A stretch of DNA of 64,000 bases from Liquorilactobacillus ghanensis DSM 18630 (GCF_001435235.1 NZ_AZGB01000003.1:83236-147235); one strand, 5' to 3'; shown: positions 52,148-61,609, numbered from the stretch's first letter. The notes: generated from the sequence alone by a model not told the origin. Numbers and translations: made by a program.

Positions 52148-53200
52148 ATGTATATTTTCGAGCTTGCTTCTATCCTTTTTAGTGGATTTCTATATGAAAT
52201 AAAATTTCTAAGTAAAAAAATATTTCTTTTTGTTTCTTTTTTTCTTTTGTTTATTGTTCAAGCATTGAGAGCAGGAACAGTTGGAACTGATACTCAGTTT
52301 TATTTAAATACGTATGATGTTTCAAAATTTCTTAGCTTTTCCTATATCATTCATTCATTCCCTAGGATGACTATATATGGGCATTATGGTTTAGTTGAAA
52401 ATGGATATGTTTTAATCAATAAGGTTTTGAGTTGTTTTTTTAATTCTAATCAAACCATACTTATATTTTCTTCCTTAATAATATGTTTAAACTTTGCTCA
52501 TTTTATTGATCTACATTGTAAAGATGTTTTTATAGCAACACTAATCTTTGCTTGTAGTGGTTTGTATATGAATTCTTTTAATCTAGTAAGACAATTTTTG
52601 GCAATGTCAATTTGCATTAATGCTTATAATTTCTTTAAAAATGAAAAATATGTCAAGGGATCATTAATAATTTTGTTGGCATATTTTATTCACGAGTCAA
52701 GTGCAATTTTCTTTTTCATTATGATTATGTATGCTTTTATGAGGAAGACTTCTCTTAAGATGGACTATTTGTTGATGGCTTTTCCTTTATTTTTTTCTTT
52801 TATTATTCGTGTGGTTGCTATCATCTTGCCACAATATACTGGTTATACAGAAAATCACTTATTTGAAGTGACCATTCATGGAATTGTTCTGTTGTGGGTG
52901 TTTGAATTTATTATAATTATTTTAGCAACTGATAAGAAAGATAAACATACATTGTTCTTGATTTTTTGTTGGATGTCATATGTGATTCTTCAATTTCTTA
53001 GTCTAAATGTAACAGGTATGTATCGAGTTTCATTTTGGTTTTTAATTTTTTCGATGGAATTAATGTCTAATGTTCCTCATGAATTGAATAATAATAATAA
53101 ATCTATACTTTTCAAAATTATATATTCAATTGTGTTATCTTTGGCTTTCTTAAGCTTTTCTACAAGCCCATCATTATTATATTCTTTTTTTTGGAAATGA
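52148..53200 (+). CDS. EpsG-family polysaccharide polymerase (Wzy role)
   Basis: This is an integral membrane protein of 350 residues with about ten hydrophobic helices. The early segment ALRAGTVGTDTQFYLN (about 38-53) is the signature of the EpsG family, which polymerises EPS repeat units on the outer face of the membrane. Other family features are the central FNLVRQFLAMSI helix and the conserved IHESS motif. AAGGGG precedes the ATG. It is the only polymerase candidate inside the cluster; a second polymerase-like gene lies at 30.4 kb. Confidence 0.85.
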   Translation: MYIFELASILFSGFLYEIKFLSKKIFLFVSFFLLFIVQALRAGTVGTDTQFYLNTYDVSKFLSFSYIIHSFPRMTIYGHYGLVENGYVLINKVLSCFFNSNQTILIFSSLIICLNFAHFIDLHCKDVFIATLIFACSGLYMNSFNLVRQFLAMSICINAYNFFKNEKYVKGSLIILLAYFIHESSAIFFFIMIMYAFMRKTSLKMDYLLMAFPLFFSFIIRVVAIILPQYTGYTENHLFEVTIHGIVLLWVFEFIIIILATDKKDKHTLFLIFCWMSYVILQFLSLNVTGMYRVSFWFLIFSMELMSNVPHELNNNNKSILFKIIYSIVLSLAFLSFSTSPSLLYSFFWK

Positions 53201-53274
53201 AACTAATCCGGTTATCTTTTATTTTAATATTTATTATACGATTGGAACAAATATTGATGAAAAAATATGAAATT

Positions 53275-53308
53275 AAAAAAATCATTCATCAAAAAAGTAA
53301 TGATTTTT
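53275..53308. terminator. Hairpin after the polymerase gene
   Basis: AAAAATCATT pairs with AATGATTTTT (stem ends 53276 and 53308), with A and T runs on both sides. It may end the upstream transcript or the minus-strand frame described next. Confidence 0.6.
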
Positions 53309-53465
53309 GATTAAGTTTTTCGGTTTCATAATTATAAATGAATTCATTCTCTAGTTGATTATTTAATACTTTTTGAAATGAGGTAAAATCGACTTGAATT
53401 TCATTTAATCTAATCAGAAAAAATGCAAAAATTTCATGATGGTGGTTTGAAATTATATAAATCAA
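53289..53465 (-). pseudogene. Orphan minus-strand frame, possible gene remnant
   Basis: A 58-residue frame starting with TTG runs opposite to the EPS genes and ends at the hairpin, as a genuine 3' gene end would. It begins LSLIYIISNHHHEIF and has no ribosome site. I do not recognise it. It may be the tail of a lost gene or chance. The remainder of 53201-53638 shows no gene. Confidence 0.3.
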
Positions 53466-53638
53466 TGATAATTAGATTGTTTTTAATAAAAACTTAAATG
53501 ATACGTTAATGAAGTTAGTGCCTATTTGTTATGTTAAGTATTATTTGAACTATAAAAATTGAATTTTTTGGAGAAATAATATAAGTAGGCATTAATGCAT
53601 TGTCAAGGGCTTTATATTGTATTTGGGAGGAATTTTAC

Positions 53639-54646
53639 ATGTACAGACAGGCGTTTTTATTAATTATGTATAAATCAAGTAATTCATTAATAGATTTATT
53701 AAAAGTTCTGAAAACTTCAGGTGGAGATGTATTTGTGCATGTAGACAAAAAGAGTGATCTCAACACATTAAAAAAAATAAATGAATTTACAAATGTTGAA
53801 ATCATTAAGGAACGTTTTAACATTTCTTGGGGTGGTTTTAATATGGTTAAAGCGATGATTGCATTATTAAAAGCGGCGTATAATAAAAATGCTGACTATA
53901 CACATTATGTTTTCCTTTCTGGAAGTGATTATCCAGTATGGAATGGAAAAAAGATAAATCGTTTTTTTTCTTCACATCGTAATAAAGAACTAGTTAATGC
54001 ATATTGCATGACGAATAATGGGTGTGTCCATTGCAGTTCTAAAATTACAAAATATTATTTTTTTGATCATATGAATCATATTAAAACTCTCTCAAGAATA
54101 TATAATTTGTTTATGTCAGAAGTATACAGAAGAAAAAGGAAAAACTCATTTATTTCAGTTGGCAAAAAAAGACTGAAAGTTTATTTTGGATCACAATGGT
54201 TTGCAATTACAAATGATTGCGCTAAGTATGTTCTCTCAAAGGTAAGTAACAAACAATTGATTAATTATTTCAAACATTCTTTGGCACCTGATGAAATGTT
54301 TTTTCACACTATAATCTTTAATTCAAAGTTTGGTATGAACAACTTAATAGGTGGACCAGTTGAATATAGTCCAAAATGGAATTTATTTAATTACACATTT
54401 TTAGACTCTAGTTTTCTTAACTGTGGTGAGGAAATTAGAATTCCAAAATTGTTAGAAAAGATACGAATTACTAGTAAGAAAGATAAATCTAGAAAAAATG
54501 TTGGGAGAGGTTCTATAAGATTTTTAAATGAGAAGTATTTTGATGAGATTATTAAAAGCGGATATCCTTTTTGCAGAAAAATAGATGATAATTATTCAAA
54601 TAAACTTATCTCCGAGTTAGAAATGAATGTATGTAGAAAGCGATAA
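53639..54646 (+). CDS. Second GT14-family glycosyltransferase
   Basis: This is a 335-residue GT14 protein, paralogous to the gene at 50.4 kb but clearly diverged. It shows QAFLLIMYKSS at the start, VFVHVDKKSD near 30-39, SWGGFNMV near 62-69, YVFLSGSDYPVW near 92-103 and a GSQWFAIT strand. The ATG at 53639 follows GGGAGG. The frame is open 39 bases upstream without a site. It lies after a 440-base gap with a terminator-like hairpin, so it may start a second transcript. Donor sugar unknown. Confidence 0.86.
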   Translation: MYRQAFLLIMYKSSNSLIDLLKVLKTSGGDVFVHVDKKSDLNTLKKINEFTNVEIIKERFNISWGGFNMVKAMIALLKAAYNKNADYTHYVFLSGSDYPVWNGKKINRFFSSHRNKELVNAYCMTNNGCVHCSSKITKYYFFDHMNHIKTLSRIYNLFMSEVYRRKRKNSFISVGKKRLKVYFGSQWFAITNDCAKYVLSKVSNKQLINYFKHSLAPDEMFFHTIIFNSKFGMNNLIGGPVEYSPKWNLFNYTFLDSSFLNCGEEIRIPKLLEKIRITSKKDKSRKNVGRGSIRFLNEKYFDEIIKSGYPFCRKIDDNYSNKLISELEMNVCRKR

Positions 54647-54714
54647 AATTATTTATTATAATTAATATTAGTTGTTTTGTGCTTTGCTTATTTTAGAAAG
54701 GGGCCGAATTACTA

Positions 54715-55764
54715 TTGAAACTAAAAGAGATTATTAAAGATGACTTTGATAGAATAATGTATAGTTTAAAAAAAAATGATTTTCCTTTAAAAAGGGGGAA
54801 AAATATATTTTATTTAAATATTCCTGAATATGGCAATATGGGTGATCAAGCAATTGTACTAAGTACTTTATATTATATAAAGGAAAACTTTCCTCAATAT
54901 AATATAGTGAATATCCATCTCAATGATATTTATAGAATGATAGATTTTTTAAAGAAAAATTGTACTGAAAAGGATTTAATTTTTTTGCCTGGAGGAGGAA
55001 ATGTTGGATCTTTATATTGGAAGGAAGAAAAAGCAAGAAGGATTGTTATAAAAAATTTAAAAAAATGCAGAATAATTTCAATGCCTCAATCTGTTTTCTT
55101 TTCAACAGATAAAAAAGGTTTAAAGGAGTTAAAAAAATCCAAAAAAATTTACAACAGTAATAAGAAATTGGTTTTCTTTGCTCGCGAAAAGTATTCATAT
55201 GAATTTATTAAAAAAAATTTCAATTGTAAAGTAGTTCTTGTTCCTGATATAGTTTTTTTGTTGGGAAAATATTTTAATTCTGGAATTTCGAAAGGCGATG
55301 AAAAGATAACTGTGTGTTTACGTGCAGATAGGGAAACTGATTTGGGCATTTCGGGACGCGCTATTCTTCTACATGACTTAGAAAAAGTTTTTAAAGAAAA
55401 ATTGTTCTTGTTTGACACAACAGTGAATCGGGAAATACCAGATTTGACTAGAGAGTTGGAAATACGTTCTTTCTTGAGGGAAGTTTCTAGGGCAAGACTT
55501 TTTATAACTGATAGGCTACATGGAATGATTTTTGCTGCAATTACACAAACTCCTTGTATAGTTATGAAATCACTGGATACTAAGATTATTGGATCTTATG
55601 AATGGATTAAGAGTTTAAATTATATAAAGCTTTTAAAAGATGATGATATTAATTCTGTTTTGAGTGCATATCGAGAATTGTCAAATATAGAACAGCTTGA
55701 CAACTTTAGAGAATCTTTTAATTTTGATGAATACGAAAAGATCAAAGATGAAATAAATAAATAA
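54715..55764 (+). CDS. Polysaccharide pyruvyl transferase
   Basis: This is a 349-residue enzyme of the polysaccharide pyruvyl transferase family, which adds a ketal-linked pyruvate from phosphoenolpyruvate to a sugar. Characteristic segments are NMGDQAIVLS near 41-50, a glycine-rich LPGGGNVGSLYW near 91-102, and the late TDRLHGMIFA near 265-275 with the conserved Arg-Leu-His. Pyruvylation would give the EPS a negative charge, which matters because the glucuronate-forming ugd is broken. A TTG start follows AAAGGGG. The flippase gene begins 16 bases after its stop. Confidence 0.9.
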   Translation: MKLKEIIKDDFDRIMYSLKKNDFPLKRGKNIFYLNIPEYGNMGDQAIVLSTLYYIKENFPQYNIVNIHLNDIYRMIDFLKKNCTEKDLIFLPGGGNVGSLYWKEEKARRIVIKNLKKCRIISMPQSVFFSTDKKGLKELKKSKKIYNSNKKLVFFAREKYSYEFIKKNFNCKVVLVPDIVFLLGKYFNSGISKGDEKITVCLRADRETDLGISGRAILLHDLEKVFKEKLFLFDTTVNREIPDLTRELEIRSFLREVSRARLFITDRLHGMIFAAITQTPCIVMKSLDTKIIGSYEWIKSLNYIKLLKDDDINSVLSAYRELSNIEQLDNFRESFNFDEYEKIKDEINK

Positions 55765-55780
55765 TTATTTTGGAGTAGTA

Positions 55781-57190
55781 ATGGATAAGTATAAAAAATT
55801 AGTTAATAATTCACTGATATTTGCAATTGGGAACTTTGGAAGTAAGGCTTTACAATTTATTTTGGTTCCTCTCTACTCTTATACTTTAACGACAAATCAA
55901 TTTGGTGAAGTAGATGTTTTGACAACGTTAGTTTCTTTATTATCTCCTTTGGTCTGTTTAGATATATATGACGCTGTTTTTCGTTATGCTCTTGATAGAA
56001 GTGCTGACAAAAAAAAAGTTTTTAACTCGGGAATAATATTTCTTTTTGGAATTTCCATTTTTTTATTTCTTTTCTTTTTGGGTATAAATTTGTTTTTTCC
56101 ACTAAAAAAATATCTACTTGCATTGATTTTATTAATAGTTTCAATGGTATCATCTTTAATTTCAAATTATGCCAGGGCAGCAAATTATGTAAAACAATTT
56201 GCTGTTTCGGGAATTTTGAATACATTTTCGATAGGCGTTTTAAATGTATTAATGTTATTAGTTTGGAAAATGGGAGTTACTGGATACTTGTTATCAATGA
56301 TTTTAGGGTTAACTATCTCTAGTATATATTTATTGGTAGTGTTAAATTTTAAGAATTTATTTTCCTTTTCAAAGTTCTCATTGCTCACTTTAAAGGAAAT
56401 GATTATCTATAGTATTCCGCTAATTCCTAATGCATTAGCGTGGTGGTTAAATTCTTCATCTGATAGATTCTTTATTCTTTTTTTCATAGGAGCTAGTGCT
56501 AATGGTTTATATGCTATGGCTAATAAGATACCGAATATTTTAAATATGCTATCAAACATTTTTTTTCAATCATGGCAGATGTCAGTTGTTGATGAATTTT
56601 ATGAAGATAATAGTAAAAAGTTCATTAGTAATGTTTTTAACTATTTTGTAAGCTTTATGTTTTTATGCTCAATTGGAATACTAGCCCTTTTAAAACCGAT
56701 CTTTAGGTTATTTATTAATGGTAGTTATTATTCTGCCTGGGAAGTTACACCTCTAGTGTTGTTAGCTGTAATTTATTCTAGTTTTTCAGCATTCATCGGA
56801 ACAATGTATACGGCGTCTAAAAAGACAGTGCCTATTTTTTTAACAACTTTAGTGGGTGCAATAGTGAACATAATTGCAAGTCTAATATTTGTAAAAATTT
56901 TTGGAATAAATGGAGCAGCGCTTGCAAATGTTATTTCTTTTTTAGTAGTTTCAGTTTTAAGGTATAGAGATATGCATAGTGCTGATAAATTGAATGCTAA
57001 TATATTCAATCTTTTAGCAAATCACATTATATTTGCAGTAGCTGTTTTATTGTTATTTTTTGAAAAAAATATTTATTTTTACATGATATTTTGTTTAATT
57101 TTAATAATTGTGCAACTGGCAATAAATAAAAAGCTCTTATTTGAAATATTAAATTATGTCAAAAAAATAATTAGACGTAAGAAAATATAA
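55781..57190 (+). CDS. wzx: Oligosaccharide flippase (Wzx)
   Basis: This is an integral membrane protein of 469 residues with about 14 helices in the MOP (multidrug/oligosaccharidyl-lipid/polysaccharide) family. It flips the undecaprenyl-linked repeat unit to the outer face for polymerisation. The opening LVNNSLIFAIGNFGSKALQF (about 7-26) is typical of Gram-positive Wzx proteins. GGAG precedes the ATG. It is the last intact gene of the AT-rich block. Together with the EpsG-like polymerase it defines a Wzx/Wzy-dependent pathway. The symbol denotes role; Wzx specificity cannot be read. Confidence 0.9.
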   Translation: MDKYKKLVNNSLIFAIGNFGSKALQFILVPLYSYTLTTNQFGEVDVLTTLVSLLSPLVCLDIYDAVFRYALDRSADKKKVFNSGIIFLFGISIFLFLFFLGINLFFPLKKYLLALILLIVSMVSSLISNYARAANYVKQFAVSGILNTFSIGVLNVLMLLVWKMGVTGYLLSMILGLTISSIYLLVVLNFKNLFSFSKFSLLTLKEMIIYSIPLIPNALAWWLNSSSDRFFILFFIGASANGLYAMANKIPNILNMLSNIFFQSWQMSVVDEFYEDNSKKFISNVFNYFVSFMFLCSIGILALLKPIFRLFINGSYYSAWEVTPLVLLAVIYSSFSAFIGTMYTASKKTVPIFLTTLVGAIVNIIASLIFVKIFGINGAALANVISFLVVSVLRYRDMHSADKLNANIFNLLANHIIFAVAVLLLFFEKNIYFYMIFCLILIIVQLAINKKLLFEILNYVKKIIRRKKI

Positions 57191-57394
57191 GAGTATGTTT
57201 ATGTTGGAGAGTGGTAGTTATAAAAAATATGAAAATTAGGTGTAAAAGTTTTTAATCGTTTATTAATTTAATTTTTATTCTGATATTTTAATTAATCGAA
57301 AACATTATTTGCGCAAAAAAGTACATTGAAACTAGTGCTTTTGTATTTGTTTCCGTTGGAAAAATTTATTACTTGAATCAAGGAAGCAAAGTGA

Positions 57395-57574
57395 TTGAAA
57401 TACAGCAAAGATCGGATACAATTTATCGATTACACGATTATCTATGATCGAGTTGATCAAAAGAATGGTCAAAGATATCCATTGCAATTGCGTAAATTAA
57501 TCGATGTGACCGATGGTGTTTTCAAAGGATCTTACAGTGGCAAAATTAGAGGAGTTATTGATTTATTATTTTAA
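57395..57574 (+). pseudogene. Short unrecognised frame, probable gene fragment
   Basis: A frame of 59 codons opens at a TTG with AAGGAA upstream and encodes a plausible folded segment (FIDYTIIYDRVDQ, then RKLIDVTDGVFKG). I cannot name a family. Given the broken surroundings it is probably the start of a truncated gene. Confidence 0.35.
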
Positions 57575-57742
57575 TGACAATTCAAATGTAATTTTGGGTA
57601 ATGATCCAAGAAAAAAATTGAGAAAGGAACATAACTAGAAAGTTAACGAGAAAAAAGAACTACTACTTGTATATTAGAATTAGTATAATTTGAGACAACG
57701 CAGGAGCAATCTAATCTCCTTAGTCAGGATTTGTCAACGATT

Positions 57743-57893
57743 ATTGACTTGCATTCTAAACTGATTATTAGATATTCATTTAGCAGGACGATGAATACAG
57801 ATTTGGTGCTGCGTACCTTGGACTAGGTAGTTGGTAATGACAACCAATGAACAACTGATTTTGCATACTGATCAAGGTGATGTTTAAATAATG
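57743..57893 (+). pseudogene. IS3-family transposase remnant (OrfB integrase core)
   Basis: IDLHSKLIIRYSFSRTMNTD followed by LVLRTLD matches the integrase-core region of IS3/IS150-type OrfB around its second acidic residue (IDLHSRxIIGY, S-x-TM). After a stop and a frame change, LILHTDQGD resembles the following LxxHSDQGxQY motif. Both ends and the first catalytic aspartate region are missing, and no terminal inverted repeats are visible. Confidence 0.72.
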
Positions 57894-58074
57894 TTCAATT
57901 AGTTGTTGTGGCATAGATGATTTAGCTGCTGTGATTTTTGAATCAGCTCATATTTCAAACTGTACTATGATTTCAAAATTATGCCTCAAATTTTAATTTG
58001 AAGAGTGCATATTTATCAAATAGATAGTAAAATTAAAGGGAATTACAATTTAAACGATTAGAGGAGCCAAAAAA

Positions 58075-58944
58075 ATGAAGGGTATTATTTTAGCCGGTGG
58101 CAGTGGGACGCGTCTTTATCCAATTACCCGCGGTATTTCCAAGCAATTAATTCCGGTTTATGATAAACCGATGATTTACTATCCGTTATCAACTTTAATG
58201 TTAGCGGGAATTCATGATATTTTAGTTATTTCAACACCGGAGTACACGCCGATGTTTGAAAAGTTGTTAGGCGATGGTTCTGATTTTGGTATCAACTTGA
58301 GCTATGCCGTCCAAGCAAAGCCGAATGGTTTGGCAGAAGCTTTTATTGTTGGACGTGAATTTATCGGCAATGATTCAGTTTGTCTGATTCTGGGCGACAA
58401 TATTTATTACGGCAGCGGCATGGCTGACATGCTGCAGGATGCTGCTAAGCTGACAACTGGGGCGACAGTTTTCGGTTATCATGTTAATGATCCGGAACGC
58501 TTCGGGGTAGTTGAATTTGATTCCAAGATGCAGGCCGTTTCATTAGAAGAAAAACCGGCTCAGCCTAAGAGTAATTATGCGGTAACCGGGTTATATTTCT
58601 ATGACAATCGCGTGGTCGACTATGCAGCCAACTTGCAGCCGTCAGCTCGCGGTGAATTAGAGATTACTGATCTCAACAAGATTTATTTGGCTAATGGTCA
58701 GCTCAATGTCAAGTTAATGGGTCGCGGCTATGCTTGGTTGGATACTGGGACACATGATTCGATGTTGGAAGCTTCCAGTTTTATCGCAACTATTCAGAAG
58801 CGGCAGAACTTAAAAGTTGCTTGTTTGGAAGAAATTGCTTATCGAATGGGGTATATTAATAGAGAACGGTTATTGGAGTTGGCACAGCCAATGAAGAAAA
58901 ACGACTACGGTCAGTACTTAATTCGTTTAGCACAGCAAAATTAA
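58075..58944 (+). CDS. rfbA: Glucose-1-phosphate thymidylyltransferase
   Basis: This enzyme makes dTDP-glucose from glucose-1-phosphate and dTTP, the first step to dTDP-L-rhamnose. It has 289 residues with the nucleotide-binding GGSGTRLYP at 8-16, [12 protein letters not shown] near 22-33 and the LGDNIYYG segment near 107-114. GAGGAG precedes the ATG. It is first in an rfbACBD operon with tight spacing. Base composition is visibly less AT-rich than the glycosyltransferase block upstream, consistent with the rfb genes being native and the block being acquired. Confidence 0.97.
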   Translation: MKGIILAGGSGTRLYPITRGISKQLIPVYDKPMIYYPLSTLMLAGIHDILVISTPEYTPMFEKLLGDGSDFGINLSYAVQAKPNGLAEAFIVGREFIGNDSVCLILGDNIYYGSGMADMLQDAAKLTTGATVFGYHVNDPERFGVVEFDSKMQAVSLEEKPAQPKSNYAVTGLYFYDNRVVDYAANLQPSARGELEITDLNKIYLANGQLNVKLMGRGYAWLDTGTHDSMLEASSFIATIQKRQNLKVACLEEIAYRMGYINRERLLELAQPMKKNDYGQYLIRLAQQN

Positions 58945-58959
58945 TAAGGGGTGGCATAA

Positions 58960-59529
58960 TTGAAAGTTATTTCAACTAATTTACAGGACGTCAAGATCGT
59001 CGAAACGGATGTTTTTGGTGATCATCGTGGCTTTTTTACTGAAACATTTACTAAGAACAAATTCCATGAAGCTGGACTTGATATTGATTTTATTCAGGAC
59101 AATCAATCACTTTCGGTTGAACCGGGTGTTTTGCGGGGTATGCACTATCAATTGGCACCGCATGCGCAAACTAAGCTGCTGCGGGCAGTTACCGGAGTAA
59201 TTTATGATGTTTTGGTTGATATTCGCAAGGGCTCACCAACTTACGGCAAGTGGGAAGGCTATATTTTGAGTGAATACAATCATCGTCAGTTATTAGTTCC
59301 CAAAGGCTTTGCGCATGGTTTTGTTACTTTGACACCGAATGTCAATGTGGCTTACAAGGTAGACGGCTACTATGCACCTAAAGCTGACGGTGGCATTGCC
59401 TTTGACGATCCAGATGTCGGTATCAAGTGGCCAATGCCATTAGATCATTTGATCTTATCAGAAAAAGACAAACACCATCCTAATTTAAAAGATGCTGATT
59501 TGAACTTTGTTTACGGGGAGGAAATGTAA
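58960..59529 (+). CDS. rfbC: dTDP-4-dehydrorhamnose 3,5-epimerase
   Basis: This cupin-fold enzyme of 189 residues epimerises dTDP-4-keto-6-deoxyglucose at C3 and C5, the third step to dTDP-rhamnose. Landmarks are DHRGFFTETF near 21-30, QDNQSLS near 46-52, the catalytic-histidine segment LRGMHYQ near 58-64 and KGFAHGFVTL near 113-122. A TTG start follows AAGGGG at 58947. The stop overlaps the rfbB start by one base (TAATG), so translation is coupled. Confidence 0.96.
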   Translation: MKVISTNLQDVKIVETDVFGDHRGFFTETFTKNKFHEAGLDIDFIQDNQSLSVEPGVLRGMHYQLAPHAQTKLLRAVTGVIYDVLVDIRKGSPTYGKWEGYILSEYNHRQLLVPKGFAHGFVTLTPNVNVAYKVDGYYAPKADGGIAFDDPDVGIKWPMPLDHLILSEKDKHHPNLKDADLNFVYGEEM

Positions 59530-60512
59530 TGAATTTATTAGTCACTGGCGGTGCCGGCTTTATCGGCAGCAACTTTATCCATTACATGCTGGATAAGTAT
59601 GCTGATTTGCAGATTGTTGATTTGGACTTATTAACTTATGCTGGCAATATTCATAATTTAGATGATCTGAAAGACGACTCACGGCATATTTTTGTTAAGG
59701 GCAATATTGTCAATCGTGAATTAGTCGCTTATTTGATCAAGCAGTATCAGATTGATGCGATTGTTAACTTTGCGGCTGAAAGTCATGTTGACCGGTCGAT
59801 TCTGCATCCAGAAGTCTTTGTTGAGACGAATGTTCAAGGCACTTTAGCATTGTTGGATACAGCTAAGAAGTTAAACGTTGGCAAATATTTACAAGTATCG
59901 ACTGATGAAGTTTATGGTACTTTGGGTCAGGAGGGCTACTTCAAGGAAACGACCTCATTGGCACCTAACTCACCATATTCAGCCAGCAAGGCATCTGCCG
60001 ATTTATTAGTTCGTGCTTACTTTGAGACTTACGGCTTGAATGTTAATATTACCCGCTGCTCCAACAACTATGGCCCTTATCAATTTCCAGAAAAGTTGAT
60101 TCCTTTGATGACTTCTAACGGTATGGACGGCAAAAAGCTGCCGATTTATGGCGATGGCAAGAATATCCGCGACTGGCTGCATGTTTCTGATCACTGCAAA
60201 GCGATTGATCTAGTATTGCACAAGGGTCGTCCGGGAGAAGTTTACAATGTTGGCGGTCATAATGAGCATACCAACAATGAAATCGTGCATTTGATTATTA
60301 AGCAATTAGGTTTGAGTGAAAATGAAATTGAATATGTCAAAGATCGTTTGGGTCATGATCGGCGTTATGCGATTGATCCGACTAAGATCGAGACTGAATT
60401 AGGCTGGAAGCCGGAGTATACCTTTGACCGCGGTATTAAAGAAACGGTCGATTGGTATCGGAATAACGAGGCATGGTGGCGTCCATTAAAGGAACGCGCT
60501 GCTTTGAAATAA
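59529..60512 (+). CDS. rfbB: dTDP-glucose 4,6-dehydratase
   Basis: This short-chain dehydrogenase-type enzyme of 327 residues converts dTDP-glucose to the 4-keto-6-deoxy sugar, the second step. The NAD-binding GGAGFIGSNF is at 7-16, and the catalytic Thr-Asp-Glu (STDEVYG) and Tyr-x3-Lys (YSASKAS) motifs follow near 120 and 150. RDWLHVSDHC near 210 is the typical substrate-side segment. It overlaps rfbC by one base. A hairpin lies between it and rfbD. Confidence 0.97.
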   Translation: MNLLVTGGAGFIGSNFIHYMLDKYADLQIVDLDLLTYAGNIHNLDDLKDDSRHIFVKGNIVNRELVAYLIKQYQIDAIVNFAAESHVDRSILHPEVFVETNVQGTLALLDTAKKLNVGKYLQVSTDEVYGTLGQEGYFKETTSLAPNSPYSASKASADLLVRAYFETYGLNVNITRCSNNYGPYQFPEKLIPLMTSNGMDGKKLPIYGDGKNIRDWLHVSDHCKAIDLVLHKGRPGEVYNVGGHNEHTNNEIVHLIIKQLGLSENEIEYVKDRLGHDRRYAIDPTKIETELGWKPEYTFDRGIKETVDWYRNNEAWWRPLKERAALK

Positions 60513-60520
60513 TAAATTTG

Positions 60521-60560
60521 AAGGCAAGCGGTCTGCAGCAAGCGACTGGTTGCCTTTTAT
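60521..60560 (+). terminator. Hairpin between rfbB and rfbD
   Basis: AAGGCAAGCGGTC pairs with GACTGGTTGCCTT (one mismatch, one G:U) and is followed by only four T residues. It may be a partial terminator or an RNA-stability element. Confidence 0.5.
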
Positions 60561-60586
60561 CAATGAAAGAAAATGGAGGAAGCAAC

Positions 60587-61429
60587 GTGAAAATTTTAAT
60601 TACCGGCGGCAATGGTCAGTTGGGGCAGGAAATGCAGCATTTATTGGATGAACGGCAGATCGCGTATCAAGCTGCTGATGTCAAACAGTTGGATATTACC
60701 AATGCTGAGCAGGTGGAACAATATTTTGCAGCTAATCGTCCCGAGGTCGTCTATCACTGTGCTGCCTATACTGCTGTTGATAAGGCAGAAGGCGAAGGAA
60801 AAAAGACTGATGAGTTGGTCAATGCAGTCGGCACTAAGATTATTGCTCAAGCTTGTGCCAAGTACAATGCATTATTAGTCTATATCAGTACTGATTATGT
60901 TTTCGACGGCACGCGAACCAGCGGCGAATATCTGCCGAATGATCCCAAAGGTCCGCGCAACGAATATGGTCGGACTAAGTTATTAGGAGAACAGGCAGTC
61001 CAGCAGTATTGCGACAAGTATTATATTGTTCGGACAGCTTGGGTCTATGGTCAGTGGGGACATAACTTTGTTTATACCATGTTGAATCTGGCCAAGACGC
61101 ATGATAAGTTGACGGTAGTTTCAGATCAGGTTGGCCGCCCGACTTGGACCCGGACTTTAGCCGAATTTATAACCTATCTGGTAGACAATCAAGTTGCTTA
61201 CGGAGTTTACCAGTGCAGTAGTGATGGTACATGTTCCTGGTATGAATTTGCCTGCGAGATTTTGAAAGATCAGCCGGTAAAAGTTTTGCCGGTGTCTTCT
61301 GATGAGTACCCGACTGCTGCCTTTCGTCCGCATTATTCTGTCATGCACCTGGCTAAGGAGACGGGATTCAAGTTTCCAATGTGGAAAGATGCCCTGCATG
61401 AATTTATGAGCCAGATTGAAGATAAGTAG
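60587..61429 (+). CDS. rfbD: dTDP-4-dehydrorhamnose reductase
   Basis: This NAD(P)H-dependent reductase of 280 residues performs the last step to dTDP-L-rhamnose. The nucleotide-binding GGNGQLGQE is at 7-15, and STDYVFDG and the catalytic YGRTK motif are present near 102 and 126. The GTG at 60587 was chosen because TGGAGGAAG lies just before it. The frame is open back to 60473, overlapping rfbB, but has no site there. It closes the rfbACBD operon and is followed by a strong terminator. Confidence 0.96.
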   Translation: MKILITGGNGQLGQEMQHLLDERQIAYQAADVKQLDITNAEQVEQYFAANRPEVVYHCAAYTAVDKAEGEGKKTDELVNAVGTKIIAQACAKYNALLVYISTDYVFDGTRTSGEYLPNDPKGPRNEYGRTKLLGEQAVQQYCDKYYIVRTAWVYGQWGHNFVYTMLNLAKTHDKLTVVSDQVGRPTWTRTLAEFITYLVDNQVAYGVYQCSSDGTCSWYEFACEILKDQPVKVLPVSSDEYPTAAFRPHYSVMHLAKETGFKFPMWKDALHEFMSQIEDK

Positions 61430-61436
61430 CATTGCG

Positions 61437-61469
61437 CAATCCATGGTTGAAGCCGTGGATTGTTTTTTT
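61437..61469 (+). terminator. Terminator of the rfb operon
   Basis: CAATCCATGG (61437-61446) pairs with CCGTGGATTG (61453-61462, one T:G), followed by seven T residues. Confidence 0.95.
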
Positions 61470-61542
61470 GTGGTTGATGATAGCGGTTGCAAAAAATTGC
61501 TGAATATATATTCCGAGCATTGATGTTAGGAACAAAATATTA

Positions 61543-61578
61543 AAACACCCGCTAATAACTTATGTATTAGGGGTGTTT
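61543..61578. terminator. Hairpin after the small membrane-protein gene
   Basis: AAACACCC (61543-61550) and an inner CTAATA pair with TATTAG and GGGTGTTT (ending 61578). It ends the minus-strand gene at 61610. Confidence 0.65.
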
Positions 61579-61609
61579 GCTTTTGGTAAACAATAGCTTG
61601 TTTCTAAGT

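Larger units (their letters stand above)
57191..58074. other. Degraded intergenic region between flippase and rfb genes
   Basis: Nearly 900 bases carry no intact gene. They contain a short unrecognised frame near 57395 and an IS3-type transposase remnant near 57740, both listed separately. The last 100 bases lead into rfbA with GAGGAG before its ATG. The rfb promoter was not resolved. Confidence 0.6.
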
